Shown: positions 45,037 through 54,039, counted from the stretch's first letter. The stretch: 64,000 nt of DNA from Henriciella litoralis (GCF_002088935.1 NZ_NCSS01000006.1:558001-622000), one strand, 5' to 3'. Program-made: numbers and translations. Notes: generated by a model not told the origin, from the sequence alone.

Positions 45037-45079
45037 GCGGCTACCAAACCGTTCTTGTATGTCCTGACTGTCGCCCGCA

Positions 45080-47020
45080 TCAGTCTGCAATCACCGGTGT
45101 GCCCAGCACCTCCCCAAGGAACTGGTCTATGGACATGGCGGCTTCGTCTTCGCGGAGCAATTCCTGGGCACGCAGATAGTTATAGCTTCGCGCTGTGACG
45201 GTTCGTGCAGAGTCGCGATCACGCACGATTGTCGGCTTGATAAAGACCATCAGGTTTTTGCGGGTGCTGCCACGGCCTTCGGACTTGAACAGGTTTCCTG
45301 CGATGGGCAGGTCCCCGAGGAATGGCACTTTGGAATTGACCTTGGATTCGGTCTGTTCGATCAGACCGCCGAGCACGATGATCTCTCCGTCATCCGCCAG
45401 AACGCTGGTGGAGATATTGCGCGTGCTCAGGATCAGATCCGGCGAGTTTGTCGTTCCGATAAAATCGGCGACGTTCGAGACTTCCTGATAGATATCGAGC
45501 CTGATTGTATCGTCAGATGAAATACGGGGCGTCACTTCGAGTTTGACGCCGACCTTTTCGCGTTGAACCGTCCGGAATGGATTGGAATTGGCGTCGCCAA
45601 GCACCTCGCCAGAGGTCAGCGGCACATCCTGCCCGACCAGCAACGAAGACGTGCCGTTGTCGAGCGTCATGTTGAACGGCTTGGAAAGGACGCGTGAATT
45701 TGTGTCCTGCTCGACGGCGTTCAGGATTGCGCCGAACAGCGTGTCGCCATCCTGCCCACCGATCCCCAGAAGCGCGCCGTTGACGCCGAGAAGCGAACTG
45801 ATCGCAGCATTCGCGAACTGGCCGGAGCCACCGCCTCCGTCGCCAACATCTGGATCGATAATCGCGCCGGCCAGCGCCAGAAGATTTGGCGCTGAACGCG
45901 TAAAATTCGTTGATGCAAATGGCGTCGTGGAATCGCCGGTGCCTGAAAGAAGGAACTGCACGCCAAGCTCGCGGGCGGTGTCGTCTGACATCTCGACGAT
46001 AATCGCCTCCACTAAGACCTGCGCGCGGCGTTGATCAAGCGCGGAGACGACGCGTTCCATGGCAAGCAACGTGTCCGGCGTCGCGCTGATGATGAGCGAG
46101 TTGGATTCCTTATGCGCGGCAATCGTTGCCGGCGGCATCCCGTTCTCGGTCGGCGTGCGCTGATCGGCCAGCGTTGCGGCGATTTTCTCAAGCACGGGGA
46201 CAATTTCCTCGGCACTTGAATTGTTTAGCTCGATGACCCGGATATTGTCGCGGCTTGGTTCAGCCTGGTCGAGTTCACTTGCGACGCTGATGGCCCGCTC
46301 AACCGTAGCCGCATCGCCTCTAATGACGACAGAATTGCTCGTCGGAGAGGAGGTCACTTCGAAATTCGAGGTCGGGTTGCCATCGCTCGTTCCGAGCAGA
46401 TTGCTGAGAATGTCAGCCATCTCTTTTGACGGAACGCTCTTGAGTGACAGCGTCTCTACAACCGTGCGATCTCCGCTATCGAGCGAATTTATGATTTCAC
46501 GGATGCGCGGCATGTTGGAGGCGTAGTCAACCACGATGACCGAGTTTGACCGCGCATTGGCAACAACCTGTCCCTGCGCGTCCGCGATCGGCTTGATCAT
46601 CTGAGCGGCTTCGACGGCGCCGAAATTGTCGAGCCTGAAGACTTGCGTAACGAAGGCGTTCGGCCCGGCCGCCGCGCCGCCGGCTTCGCCCACGGCCAAT
46701 TGTTCGGGGACGATGCGATAGACACCGCGTCCTGCGGGGATGGCGGCAAAGCCGTGGACACGAAGCGTCGAGAGGAAGACCTGGAAGACCTCATCTGTTG
46801 TCATCGGAGTCTGCGAGAGGACCGTCACCCGTGTTCGGCCGACATCGGGGTGAAGGATGAAGGTGTAACCGGTGATGATCGAGACATCGTCGATCAGGGA
46901 GGTGATCTCGACATCATCAAGGCTGAGCACATGACGTGCGCCCGCGGCCGCCTGAGCATTCGCCACTTGCGCCGGAATCAACCAACCAATCGCGGCAACA
47001 GCCGCCAACAGGCATTTCAT
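45080..47020 (-). CDS. gspD: Type II secretion system secretin GspD
   Basis: GspD forms the outer-membrane pore. The 646-residue chain has a signal peptide (MKCLLAAVAAIGWLIPAQVANAQA), the N0-N3 domains (N0: LSLDDVEITSLIDDVSIITG), and a secretin core with LLVGQDVPLTSGEVLG and VGVKLEVTPRIS. A C-terminal tail of ~30 residues could bind a pilotin. The start is ATG 47020, ten nt after AGGAGG; the GTG at 47029 overlapping the gspC stop is too close to that site. Confidence 0.95.
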   Translation of the reverse strand: MKCLLAAVAAIGWLIPAQVANAQAAAGARHVLSLDDVEITSLIDDVSIITGYTFILHPDVGRTRVTVLSQTPMTTDEVFQVFLSTLRVHGFAAIPAGRGVYRIVPEQLAVGEAGGAAAGPNAFVTQVFRLDNFGAVEAAQMIKPIADAQGQVVANARSNSVIVVDYASNMPRIREIINSLDSGDRTVVETLSLKSVPSKEMADILSNLLGTSDGNPTSNFEVTSSPTSNSVVIRGDAATVERAISVASELDQAEPSRDNIRVIELNNSSAEEIVPVLEKIAATLADQRTPTENGMPPATIAAHKESNSLIISATPDTLLAMERVVSALDQRRAQVLVEAIIVEMSDDTARELGVQFLLSGTGDSTTPFASTNFTRSAPNLLALAGAIIDPDVGDGGGGSGQFANAAISSLLGVNGALLGIGGQDGDTLFGAILNAVEQDTNSRVLSKPFNMTLDNGTSSLLVGQDVPLTSGEVLGDANSNPFRTVQREKVGVKLEVTPRISSDDTIRLDIYQEVSNVADFIGTTNSPDLILSTRNISTSVLADDGEIIVLGGLIEQTESKVNSKVPFLGDLPIAGNLFKSEGRGSTRKNLMVFIKPTIVRDRDSARTVTARSYNYLRAQELLREDEAAMSIDQFLGEVLGTPVIAD

Positions 47021-47025
47021 ATATC

Positions 47026-48003
47026 TCACCCCTCCTCGAAAATGATTTCGAAGGTCTGTGTCGCCCCATCCCGTAAGACTGTCACATTCACTGTTTGCGC
47101 CGAACTGAATTCAGCAGCGAGAGCAGACGGATCAATCTCAGATACTCGAGTACGATTTATTTCGACAAGTCGGTCACCCGGTTGCAGCCCAGCGTCCTGC
47201 ATCAGCTGCGGATTGCCCCGCGGCGCGAGCACAAATGAGGTGACGATGCCGTTTTCATTCTGAGGCACCGGATCGATGCTGGCCAATAAGGTTCGCGATG
47301 TAACACCCGGCGCAAAGGTGGAGGATGCCGGGGAACTGACCGTACCGGCGCGCGGACGCCCGATTGTGTCTGTCGTGGCAGTCGGGACAGACAGCGTGGT
47401 CGCGTCGGTCTCTGCTTCTTCCGGATCACTGATGACCGACAGGCCAGCGTCACGGCCGCCGCGCATAAGTGTTTCCTCAACGCCGTCGCGCTCAATGATG
47501 ACCCTGTCGCTCAGGATTTGTGAGAGCTGAACACCGGGCAAAATGGCATCGCCCGGCTGAAACCGCCCGGTCCGGTTGTCGGGCGTGACAATCGTTGCAG
47601 AACCTGCGCCAGCTTCGGTGGACATGAACAGAGCGACGAGCTTCAGGTTCAGTTGGGTTTCAGGCGCCTCAGGGGCCGCTTCAACGGTCTTGCCAACCGA
47701 CTGAAACGGATTGGTCGTGACGAGCAGGCTGAGATCAGCGCGGACATTGGACCGCGTGGTTTGCTGAATCGGTGCCGGCAATGGCCGGGCCGTCAATGAG
47801 GAGACCGCCTCCTTGGGCGCAATGATCAGCCAGATCAGACGCGCAGACAGAAACGCCACGACGACAATCAGAATGACCATGATGGCGATTCTGGCGCCGT
47901 CGATGTAGCGGTCGGCCCCTTGCGGCAATGAAAATCTACCCTCGCCTATCATAACTTCCCTCATGGCACGGGGGCAGGTACGCCCTGCCCCCGTCCGGTT
48001 CAT
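47026..48003 (-). CDS. gspC: Type II secretion system protein GspC
   Basis: GspC connects the inner-membrane platform to the secretin. The 325-residue protein has a membrane anchor (IAIMVILIVVVAFLSARLIWL, ~39-59). The HR domain is near 120-180 (LNLKLVALFMSTEAGAGSAT), and a C-terminal PDZ domain (~235-325) contains APRGNPQLMQDAGLQPGDRL and the INRTRV strand. It is the first gsp gene, 48 nt after the receptor gene, and probably belongs to the same transcript. Confidence 0.9.
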   Translation of the reverse strand: MNRTGAGRTCPRAMREVMIGEGRFSLPQGADRYIDGARIAIMVILIVVVAFLSARLIWLIIAPKEAVSSLTARPLPAPIQQTTRSNVRADLSLLVTTNPFQSVGKTVEAAPEAPETQLNLKLVALFMSTEAGAGSATIVTPDNRTGRFQPGDAILPGVQLSQILSDRVIIERDGVEETLMRGGRDAGLSVISDPEEAETDATTLSVPTATTDTIGRPRAGTVSSPASSTFAPGVTSRTLLASIDPVPQNENGIVTSFVLAPRGNPQLMQDAGLQPGDRLVEINRTRVSEIDPSALAAEFSSAQTVNVTVLRDGATQTFEIIFEEG

Positions 48004-48051
48004 GTCCTCTGCGTTGTCGCAGAAAATGTGGCGATCACCAATGGCTTCAAC

Positions 48052-50730
48052 CTAAAAGCGGCGTTTCAGACCCAATGCGATCGATGTGCCGAGATCATAG
48101 ACGTCGACGGCAACGCGGTCACCACCCCGTTCCTGATAGGCTTCATACTTGTCGCCCAGCAAATTGTTGATCTTGAACGAGAATTCGTATTCGCCGCCGC
48201 GCAGGTCGAACCCCTGGTTCCAGATGAAGTCCACTGTGATGGGCGGTTCTTCAATGATGGCCGGGATGTTCAAGGCCAGCGCCTCACCTGAACGGATGCG
48301 CTCACTGGCATAGTTGAACAGCAGGTTCACTTCCCGGCGCGCTTCGGTGTCCTCAAACAGCAGCTGGAAATTGAACAGGTGCTCTGACTGTCCTTGCAGA
48401 CGCCGACCATCCTCAATCAGGCCAGAGCCTGGCAGAAGAAACGGTTCAGGGTCCAGAGGCTGCTGGTTGGTGATGACGCACTCATCCGCGAACTGCGTGC
48501 AGAACTCCAGACGGTTGAGACCAAGATCAGCGGGGTTGCGGCCAGCGCTGACTTCGGAATCTGACCAAGTGTAGTTGGCTTTGATTGTCAGGTCGCGGTC
48601 CCGGAACCACTCGATGCCGAACTTGTCGAACATTGGCAGGCGTTGCTCATACTCGAACTCTGCGCCGTACAGCTCCGCACTAGGTACGTTGATAAAGGTG
48701 GTCTTCGGCGTATCGCCTGTGCGCTGGTTTATCTCTTCGATCGGGCGTTCCATGTCCTTATAGAACAGGCCGAACGTCACGAACTGGTCCCGGCCGAAAT
48801 AGTATTCGCCGCGCAAATCATAGTTCTTGATCTTCGCATTGGTGAGGAACGGATTACCGATGAAATTAACGTCGGTTTCGGTGTTGAGAAACTCTGTTGG
48901 CGCAAGTTCGCGGAACTGCGGACGTGTCAGCGTTTCCGAATAACCGGCACGCACCTGAAGCTCATCAAAGGGATTCCAGGTCAGTGTTGCGGCCGGAAGA
49001 ATATCTTCCTCATGCTCACAGCTCTGGTCCGGCTGACGCGAAATGCAGGCTTCGACGTAATTTGTCGATGGGTCAGCGCCGAGCGCCTGCGTATCGACCG
49101 CCTCGATCGCGCGCTCATACCGGGCGCCGATGGCGCCGCGAATATAGGGCGTGATCTGGGTATCGAGACCGACATAGGCTGCGTCAACTTCCAGCGTTGC
49201 GAAATAGCGCTCCGGGAAAGTCGCGCCACCGATTGAGCTGGAACCGAGCTGGTCGCGGGCATAGAGATCAGCGAAAAGATAATCGATGCGGGTGCTGGAG
49301 ACCGGGATGCCTTCGATCGCGAACAGGCGTGAGGTCGCAACGCGGTCATTCTCGACATAGGCGTAGCCGGCTTTGAAGTCGGTTTCGCAGAAGAATGTGC
49401 AGTCCCCTCCGAAGGTGAGCGGCAACTCGAGGTCGATGCCCAAATCCGTCGAATCGTCGTCGATCCGGCTGAACGCGAAGGTGGTGTCGGCTGAGTTGGC
49501 GAGCGTTTGCAGGCCATTGCCGGAATCCTGGTAGAGAATGTTGAACTGGTACGGTGCATCTCGGAAAGCTTCAGAGTAAGACGCGCGCCATTCGACCTTC
49601 AGGTCCATCAGATCAGGAAAGAAGTGCTCGCCCGAGAGTTGCGTCGTCCAGAGCTGACGCTCGAACCATTCAATGCTGTCGTCACGCTCAAAATTGTCAT
49701 CGAAGTCGACGCCGCTGACGGTCCGCGCTTCCTTGTCGGCTGAGCGGGCGAGAAGCGCCGTAGCGCGGATTTCATGGTTATCGAAAAGGTCAAAGCCGAC
49801 AGTCGCAAAGCCGTTCACGCCGACCGAATTCTGCGTCGAATAGAGGTCTTTCTGGAAGCGGGGCGTCAGACCATCACCATCATTATCGGCAAATCCACGT
49901 GTGCCGGTACGGGTCGTCCATTCATTGGAATAGGACGCGGCCACCAGAAGCCCCATGGAGACGTCCTGATTGATGTCATACCTCTGGCCGCCTGTCGCGC
50001 TGAAACTCAAATCCGGAGAGACCGTGCCTTCCTGAATGATGAGCAGGCTGGAATTGTTTGTCAGGCTGCGCGCAAAGAAAGCGTCATTGCCATCTGGCGG
50101 CGGATTGTCCGGCATGTCGCGCTGATTGTCGCTGATGCCGAGATAGTCGAGGTCTCCTCCGTCATAAAGCAGGCCATCCTGCAAAGTCGTTTCCGTGTCG
50201 CCAGAGACGGATGCCGACACCTCAAAGAACGCCTCATCCGGCACGGCCTTGGTGCGAATATCGACGAGACCGCCGCCGAACTCGCCCGGCAGGTTTGGCG
50301 AGAAGGTTTTCTGAACGAGGATGCTGCGCAGAACGGATGTCGGAAAAAGGTCAAGCGGTGCGACGCGGCGCAGCGGCTCGGGCGATGGAAGGGGCGAGCC
50401 GTTCAGGGTCGCGCTGGAATAGCGCTCGTTCAGGCCGCGGACGTAGACGAAGCGGTTCTGCGCTGTCGAAATACCGGCAACGCGCGAGAGGGCTGCGGCC
50501 GCGTCAGAGTCGCCGGTCACCTGAAAGTCACCAGCATCAATCAGGCTGGAGACTTCGGAGGTCGAACGCTTTTCGTCGGGAATGAACTGGCCGCGCACCA
50601 CAACGCTTTTCTGGCGAAGCTCTTCGCCACTTTCATTGTCAGCGTCCTGAGCAGAAGCGCCTGTCGCGAGGCAGGCAGCCGACGCGCCAGCCAGCAGCAT
50701 GAGGCGCAGATAATTGGCAGATTTAAACAT
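48052..50730 (-). CDS. TonB-dependent outer membrane receptor
   Basis: This 892-residue receptor has a signal peptide (cleavage after ATGASA), a plug domain (SEVSSLIDAGDFQVTGDSDAAAALSRVAG, with VYVRGLNERYSSATLNG), and a 22-strand barrel ending in aromatic LGLKRRF. The segment LPGEFGGGLVDIRTKAVPD is typical of the plug-barrel junction. The ligand is unknown; its position between a secreted-type lipoprotein and the T2SS genes suggests uptake of whatever the secretion system releases. The start is ATG 50730, with GGGGGAAG upstream; the reading frame is open far upstream but without conserved sequence. Confidence 0.93.
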   Translation of the reverse strand: MFKSANYLRLMLLAGASAACLATGASAQDADNESGEELRQKSVVVRGQFIPDEKRSTSEVSSLIDAGDFQVTGDSDAAAALSRVAGISTAQNRFVYVRGLNERYSSATLNGSPLPSPEPLRRVAPLDLFPTSVLRSILVQKTFSPNLPGEFGGGLVDIRTKAVPDEAFFEVSASVSGDTETTLQDGLLYDGGDLDYLGISDNQRDMPDNPPPDGNDAFFARSLTNNSSLLIIQEGTVSPDLSFSATGGQRYDINQDVSMGLLVAASYSNEWTTRTGTRGFADNDGDGLTPRFQKDLYSTQNSVGVNGFATVGFDLFDNHEIRATALLARSADKEARTVSGVDFDDNFERDDSIEWFERQLWTTQLSGEHFFPDLMDLKVEWRASYSEAFRDAPYQFNILYQDSGNGLQTLANSADTTFAFSRIDDDSTDLGIDLELPLTFGGDCTFFCETDFKAGYAYVENDRVATSRLFAIEGIPVSSTRIDYLFADLYARDQLGSSSIGGATFPERYFATLEVDAAYVGLDTQITPYIRGAIGARYERAIEAVDTQALGADPSTNYVEACISRQPDQSCEHEEDILPAATLTWNPFDELQVRAGYSETLTRPQFRELAPTEFLNTETDVNFIGNPFLTNAKIKNYDLRGEYYFGRDQFVTFGLFYKDMERPIEEINQRTGDTPKTTFINVPSAELYGAEFEYEQRLPMFDKFGIEWFRDRDLTIKANYTWSDSEVSAGRNPADLGLNRLEFCTQFADECVITNQQPLDPEPFLLPGSGLIEDGRRLQGQSEHLFNFQLLFEDTEARREVNLLFNYASERIRSGEALALNIPAIIEEPPITVDFIWNQGFDLRGGEYEFSFKINNLLGDKYEAYQERGGDRVAVDVYDLGTSIALGLKRRF

Positions 50731-50746
50731 GACTTCCCCCTGGAAG

Positions 50747-50763
50747 GAGGGGAATTTCCCCTC
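50747..50763. promoter_or_regulatory. Palindrome just upstream of the receptor ribosome site
   Basis: GAGGGGAA-T-TTCCCCTC is a perfect inverted repeat with 8-bp arms, ending 16 nt before the receptor start codon. It may be an operator, or in RNA a hairpin near the ribosome site that tunes receptor translation. Confidence 0.4.
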
Positions 50764-50784
50764 AATAGATCTGAATACGAGAAA

Positions 50785-50812
50785 GCAGAGCGGCCTGTTT
50801 TGACCGCCCTGC
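50785..50812 (-). terminator. Terminator-like hairpin between lipoprotein and receptor genes
   Basis: On the minus strand GCAGGGCGGTC and GGCCGCTCTGC form an 11-bp stem (two G-T pairs) with a 6-nt loop, followed by TTTCT, an imperfect T run. It lies 19 nt after the lipoprotein stop and may reduce read-through into the receptor and gsp genes. Confidence 0.55.
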
Positions 50813-50830
50813 CCCAGTTTTGTGTTTGAC

Positions 50831-53725
50831 CTAATTGGTCGTTTCTTCGCCCGACAGATCGACCGTCCAGCCGAGGTACCAGGTGTCATTGGCGTCTTCG
50901 ACGGCGCCGACATAGGTGGTCGCTTCAAGCTCACCGATCCCCGACACATCGAACACCGGCACATTGGCTTCAGCCGTGCCAGGCACCAGACCGGTGGCCC
51001 CATCGACGAATGAGAAGCCCGACAATGTGTTGGTGGTCGTCACGATATTGTCGCCTGCAACAAAGGCCGGAACACCGAGCGTTGCGTCGGATGGGTTGTC
51101 ACCGTCCGTCGCGAAGTTGGCGGTGTTGTCCAACAGGAGGGATTTGATCTCCAACGTGTCGTCGTCATAGTTCGCATAGGTCTGATCGCTGTCGACATCG
51201 AGACCGACTGACCAGTCAGCGATGATGCCATTGGCGATCGTGCCCCGCGTGCCACGACGCAGGAGCGTGCCTTGAGCGGTGGCCTGTTCACCCGAATTGA
51301 TCAGCGTGAAGTTCGAAAGACGCGGGGTCGAGAATGGCGTCTTGTCATTGTCGCCGTCCCGGTTGTCGCCTTCGATCCCGCGCGGATCACCGGACATGCC
51401 GCCATCGGCCCCAGCAACACCGGGATAGGCGATCGCGTACTGCACGGAGCCCTGCCATCCATCGGTCCAGTCGATGCTGTCATCGCCGACACCTGTGACG
51501 ACGACGTGATCTGCGCTGACGGTGCCGCCGAACCATTCAATGCCATCATCGAGATTGTTGGAGACCTGCACATAGCTAACCTGCGTGCCAGACCCGACCC
51601 CCTGGAAGGCGATGCCATTCAGCTCGTCTTCATTGGTCAGGCGCGTGCCAGCATACTGGACGCGGGTGTAGGTCAGTCGGCCGCTATTGTCTTCTGGCGA
51701 GGCGCCGCCGAAGAGGCCGGAATTGCCTTCACCCGATTTCTCACAATCAACAGTGCCGCCGACAGCTGTTGCGTCGATACAGGCATTGATCGGTGCGCGG
51801 CCATTGATGACCAGTCCGCCCCAGACGCCCTTCAGGCTATCGGTTGCCGTCGACGGATCTTCGACGACGCCTTTTGCGGTGAAGACAACTGGTGCATTTG
51901 CCGTTCCGTTCGCAACGAGCTTCGAGCCGCGGCGGACGATGAGATAGTCATCATTGCCTTCAGCAACGACTGTGACGCCCGGATCGATCGTCAGCGTGAC
52001 CGGCGTACCGCCTGCAAGCGGGCTGACCGGATCTGGGCCCATGTCGATCCCGACTGTGACCGTGCCGTCGAGCTCATAGATGAGATCGCTGCCGCTGCTC
52101 AGCGTCAGATCGCTGGTCAGGTTGCCGCCTGGGATCTGGCAGAGACGCTTGCCGTCGAGCGTGCCGTTCTCATTGGTGCCATCCGGGCAGTCAGCCGGCG
52201 GGAAAAGCGTGCCGGAGAGTGCAAAAGTGGCCCAGTTATTAGCGACCGTTTCCGTCGAGCTGAACGCGCCGATATAGGTCACCGCATCAAAGAAGGTGTC
52301 TGCGAAGATACCTGCGGAAACCGGCACAGCCAGTTCCTGCGCGCCTGGGAAGTAGCGATCAGAAAGGGAGTTGTTGCCGCCGACAATATTGTTGGCTGCG
52401 CCATAGGCTGGCAGCCCGTCATCCTCACCGCCGCTGTCAGACGAATAAGTCTGATCGGCATCGATAAAGAGCGACGCCACCTTGAGCGAGCCATTGTCGA
52501 AATTGGTGTAGGTCTGCGAGCTGTCGATATCGAGACCCGGCGTATATCCGCCAGCAACGATACCATTCACGATGTTACCCTTGGTGCCGCGACGAAGCAG
52601 GATGCCCTGCTGGTTGCCGTCAGACCCGATCAGGGTGAAGTTCGACACGTCTGGCGCCGAGAATGGCGTCTTGGCATTGTCGCCATCACGGTTGTCCGCC
52701 TCGATACCGCGCGGGTCACCTGAGCTTGGAACGGTCGAGTTGACGACAGCGTACTGAAGCTTGCCCTGCCAGCCATCCGTCCAGTCCAGCGAGTCGTCGC
52801 CAGCGCCGGTGATGACGACGTGGCTAGCGTTCACCGTGCCGCCAAACCATTCGATACCGTCATCGAGGTTGTTATGAACCTGGACGTAATCGACTTCTGT
52901 GCCGGATCCGACACCCTGGAAAGCAATACCGTTGAGCTCGTCTTCATTGGTCAGGCGTGCGCCTGCATATTCGACAATGAGATAGCGCAGCGAGCCGGAG
53001 CTATCAGCCGGGTTGTCGCCGCCGAAGAGACCCGATGAGCCTTCGCCAGACTTCTCACAATCTGCCGAGCCGCCAACAGCGGTGGCATCAATACACGCAT
53101 TGATCGGTGCAAAGCCATTGATGATCAGGCCGCCCCACTGGGCGTTCGTGCCGGATTCAATGACGCTCGAGCCAACATTCTCGTCATTGATTGCGGCGCG
53201 TGCCGTCATCCGGACAGGTGCATTGGCCGAGCCATTTACATCAATCTCTGAGCCGCGGCTGATGACGAGATAGTCGTCAGAGCCATCGCCTGTGCCGCCT
53301 GCGGCCGCACCATAAAGGATTGCGCCTTCGCCGAGGGTCAGCGTCGCGGGCGTACCCCCATCCTCGCCAATGAAAACGGCGCCTTCGATGGCAACCGTCA
53401 CACCAGCCGGGATAGATACATCAGATGTGATGGTCGTGGTCGTCGCGCCGGAGGTGCCTAGCGAACACACATCGATGCTGGAAAAGCCTTCAGAGGCAAT
53501 CGCAGCATAGGTCGACGATGTCGTGCCGGCCGGACAGCCTGCCGTGGGTATCAGGTCGATGGTCGAACCTGCTGGCGGCGGTGGTGGAGGCGGAGGTGGC
53601 GGTGGAGGCGAGACTGGCGGTGTTGGTGCACCAGGCGAAGAAATACTGGTGTCAGAGCAGCCAGTGACTGCCAGTAGCGCCGCACTTGCCAGCAGTATCA
53701 GGCGCAAGCTTTTTGCCGTGTTCAT
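50831..53725 (-). CDS. Large surface/secreted lipoprotein with a duplicated domain (ElpS-like by context)
   Basis: The 964-residue protein has a lipoprotein signal with lipobox AVTGC (Cys23), then a run of 12 prolines (40-51). Two tandem copies of a ~440-residue beta-helix-like domain follow. The copies share INACIDATAVGG (208 and 646), NEDELNGIAFQGVGSGT, NLDDGIEWFGGTV and DWTDGWQG. Each copy has paired cysteines. The gene stands before a TonB receptor and a full T2SS. In Caulobacter, phosphate-starvation lipoprotein ElpS is encoded beside a T2SS, which makes this a likely counterpart; I infer this from context and general form, not from an alignment. AAGGGGG precedes the ATG. Confidence 0.75.
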   Translation of the reverse strand: MNTAKSLRLILLASAALLAVTGCSDTSISSPGAPTPPVSPPPPPPPPPPPPAGSTIDLIPTAGCPAGTTSSTYAAIASEGFSSIDVCSLGTSGATTTTITSDVSIPAGVTVAIEGAVFIGEDGGTPATLTLGEGAILYGAAAGGTGDGSDDYLVISRGSEIDVNGSANAPVRMTARAAINDENVGSSVIESGTNAQWGGLIINGFAPINACIDATAVGGSADCEKSGEGSSGLFGGDNPADSSGSLRYLIVEYAGARLTNEDELNGIAFQGVGSGTEVDYVQVHNNLDDGIEWFGGTVNASHVVITGAGDDSLDWTDGWQGKLQYAVVNSTVPSSGDPRGIEADNRDGDNAKTPFSAPDVSNFTLIGSDGNQQGILLRRGTKGNIVNGIVAGGYTPGLDIDSSQTYTNFDNGSLKVASLFIDADQTYSSDSGGEDDGLPAYGAANNIVGGNNSLSDRYFPGAQELAVPVSAGIFADTFFDAVTYIGAFSSTETVANNWATFALSGTLFPPADCPDGTNENGTLDGKRLCQIPGGNLTSDLTLSSGSDLIYELDGTVTVGIDMGPDPVSPLAGGTPVTLTIDPGVTVVAEGNDDYLIVRRGSKLVANGTANAPVVFTAKGVVEDPSTATDSLKGVWGGLVINGRAPINACIDATAVGGTVDCEKSGEGNSGLFGGASPEDNSGRLTYTRVQYAGTRLTNEDELNGIAFQGVGSGTQVSYVQVSNNLDDGIEWFGGTVSADHVVVTGVGDDSIDWTDGWQGSVQYAIAYPGVAGADGGMSGDPRGIEGDNRDGDNDKTPFSTPRLSNFTLINSGEQATAQGTLLRRGTRGTIANGIIADWSVGLDVDSDQTYANYDDDTLEIKSLLLDNTANFATDGDNPSDATLGVPAFVAGDNIVTTTNTLSGFSFVDGATGLVPGTAEANVPVFDVSGIGELEATTYVGAVEDANDTWYLGWTVDLSGEETTN

Positions 53726-53833
53726 TTAAAGCCCCCTTCAGGGTAGTCAGGTCCATCACGAAGGGCAGGAATTGATCCAGTGATTCCCGTCCTTGGCGGG
53801 GCTATCGCACGGCTACGCAACAGTATTGCGACA

Positions 53834-53872
53834 TCACAAAAGCTTCACATTGACTGTCACAGAGCTGTCACA
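53834..53872 (+). promoter_or_regulatory. Pho box: tandem PhoB half-sites with a fitted -10
   Basis: CTGTCAC occurs twice, at 53854-53860 and 53865-53871, exactly 11 nt apart, the spacing of head-to-tail PhoB subunits. Both match the CTGTCA(T/C) consensus. Two weaker TCACA half-sites (53834 and 53845) extend the array. On the plus strand TACAAT (53881-53886) follows nine nt after the box, as in known PhoB promoters. That orientation points away from the lipoprotein gene 129 nt to the left, so control of the lipoprotein would need action in the reverse orientation. Confidence 0.65.
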
Positions 53873-53895
53873 ACTGTATATACAATGTTTATTTG

Positions 53896-54039
53896 ATGAC
53901 TCCTCATGTATTCATGAAAACAATCAAGAGCATTGATAGCATTGCCGCTCGCACACCAGCACAGCGCGGCGGCGTAGAAACCATCAACCTGCGCGCCATA
54001 TTTTCTATAATAATCAGCGCACTAAAAAGTTTTATTTGA
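53896..54039 (+). CDS. Possible 47-residue small protein behind the Pho box
   Basis: An open frame begins with ATG about 10 nt after the TACAAT -10, so it would be nearly leaderless. The product is 47 residues with a basic, Ser/Ile-containing first half (MKTIKSIDSIAARTPAQ follows the first six residues) and a hydrophobic end (AIFSIIISALKSFI). No ribosome site is visible and no family is known to me. It could be chance; the transcript might instead act as RNA antisense to the PD40 gene. Confidence 0.25.
   Translation: MTPHVFMKTIKSIDSIAARTPAQRGGVETINLRAIFSIIISALKSFI

Noticed and set aside
51272..52723. 483-codon frame antisense to the duplicated-domain lipoprotein
   Set aside because: The lipoprotein frame has a signal peptide, lipobox and an internal duplication; the antisense frame shows none of these and ends arbitrarily.
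53572..53608. Glycine-like GGN run (polyproline codons of the lipoprotein) as a phase-variable repeat
   Set aside because: The triplets are mixed (GGC, GGT, GGA), so it is not a pure slippage tract; it is a protein-level stalk.
53834..53872. The TGTGA repeats read as CRP/FNR sites
   Set aside because: CRP and FNR sites are inverted repeats; here all half-sites are direct repeats at 11-12 nt, which fits PhoB.
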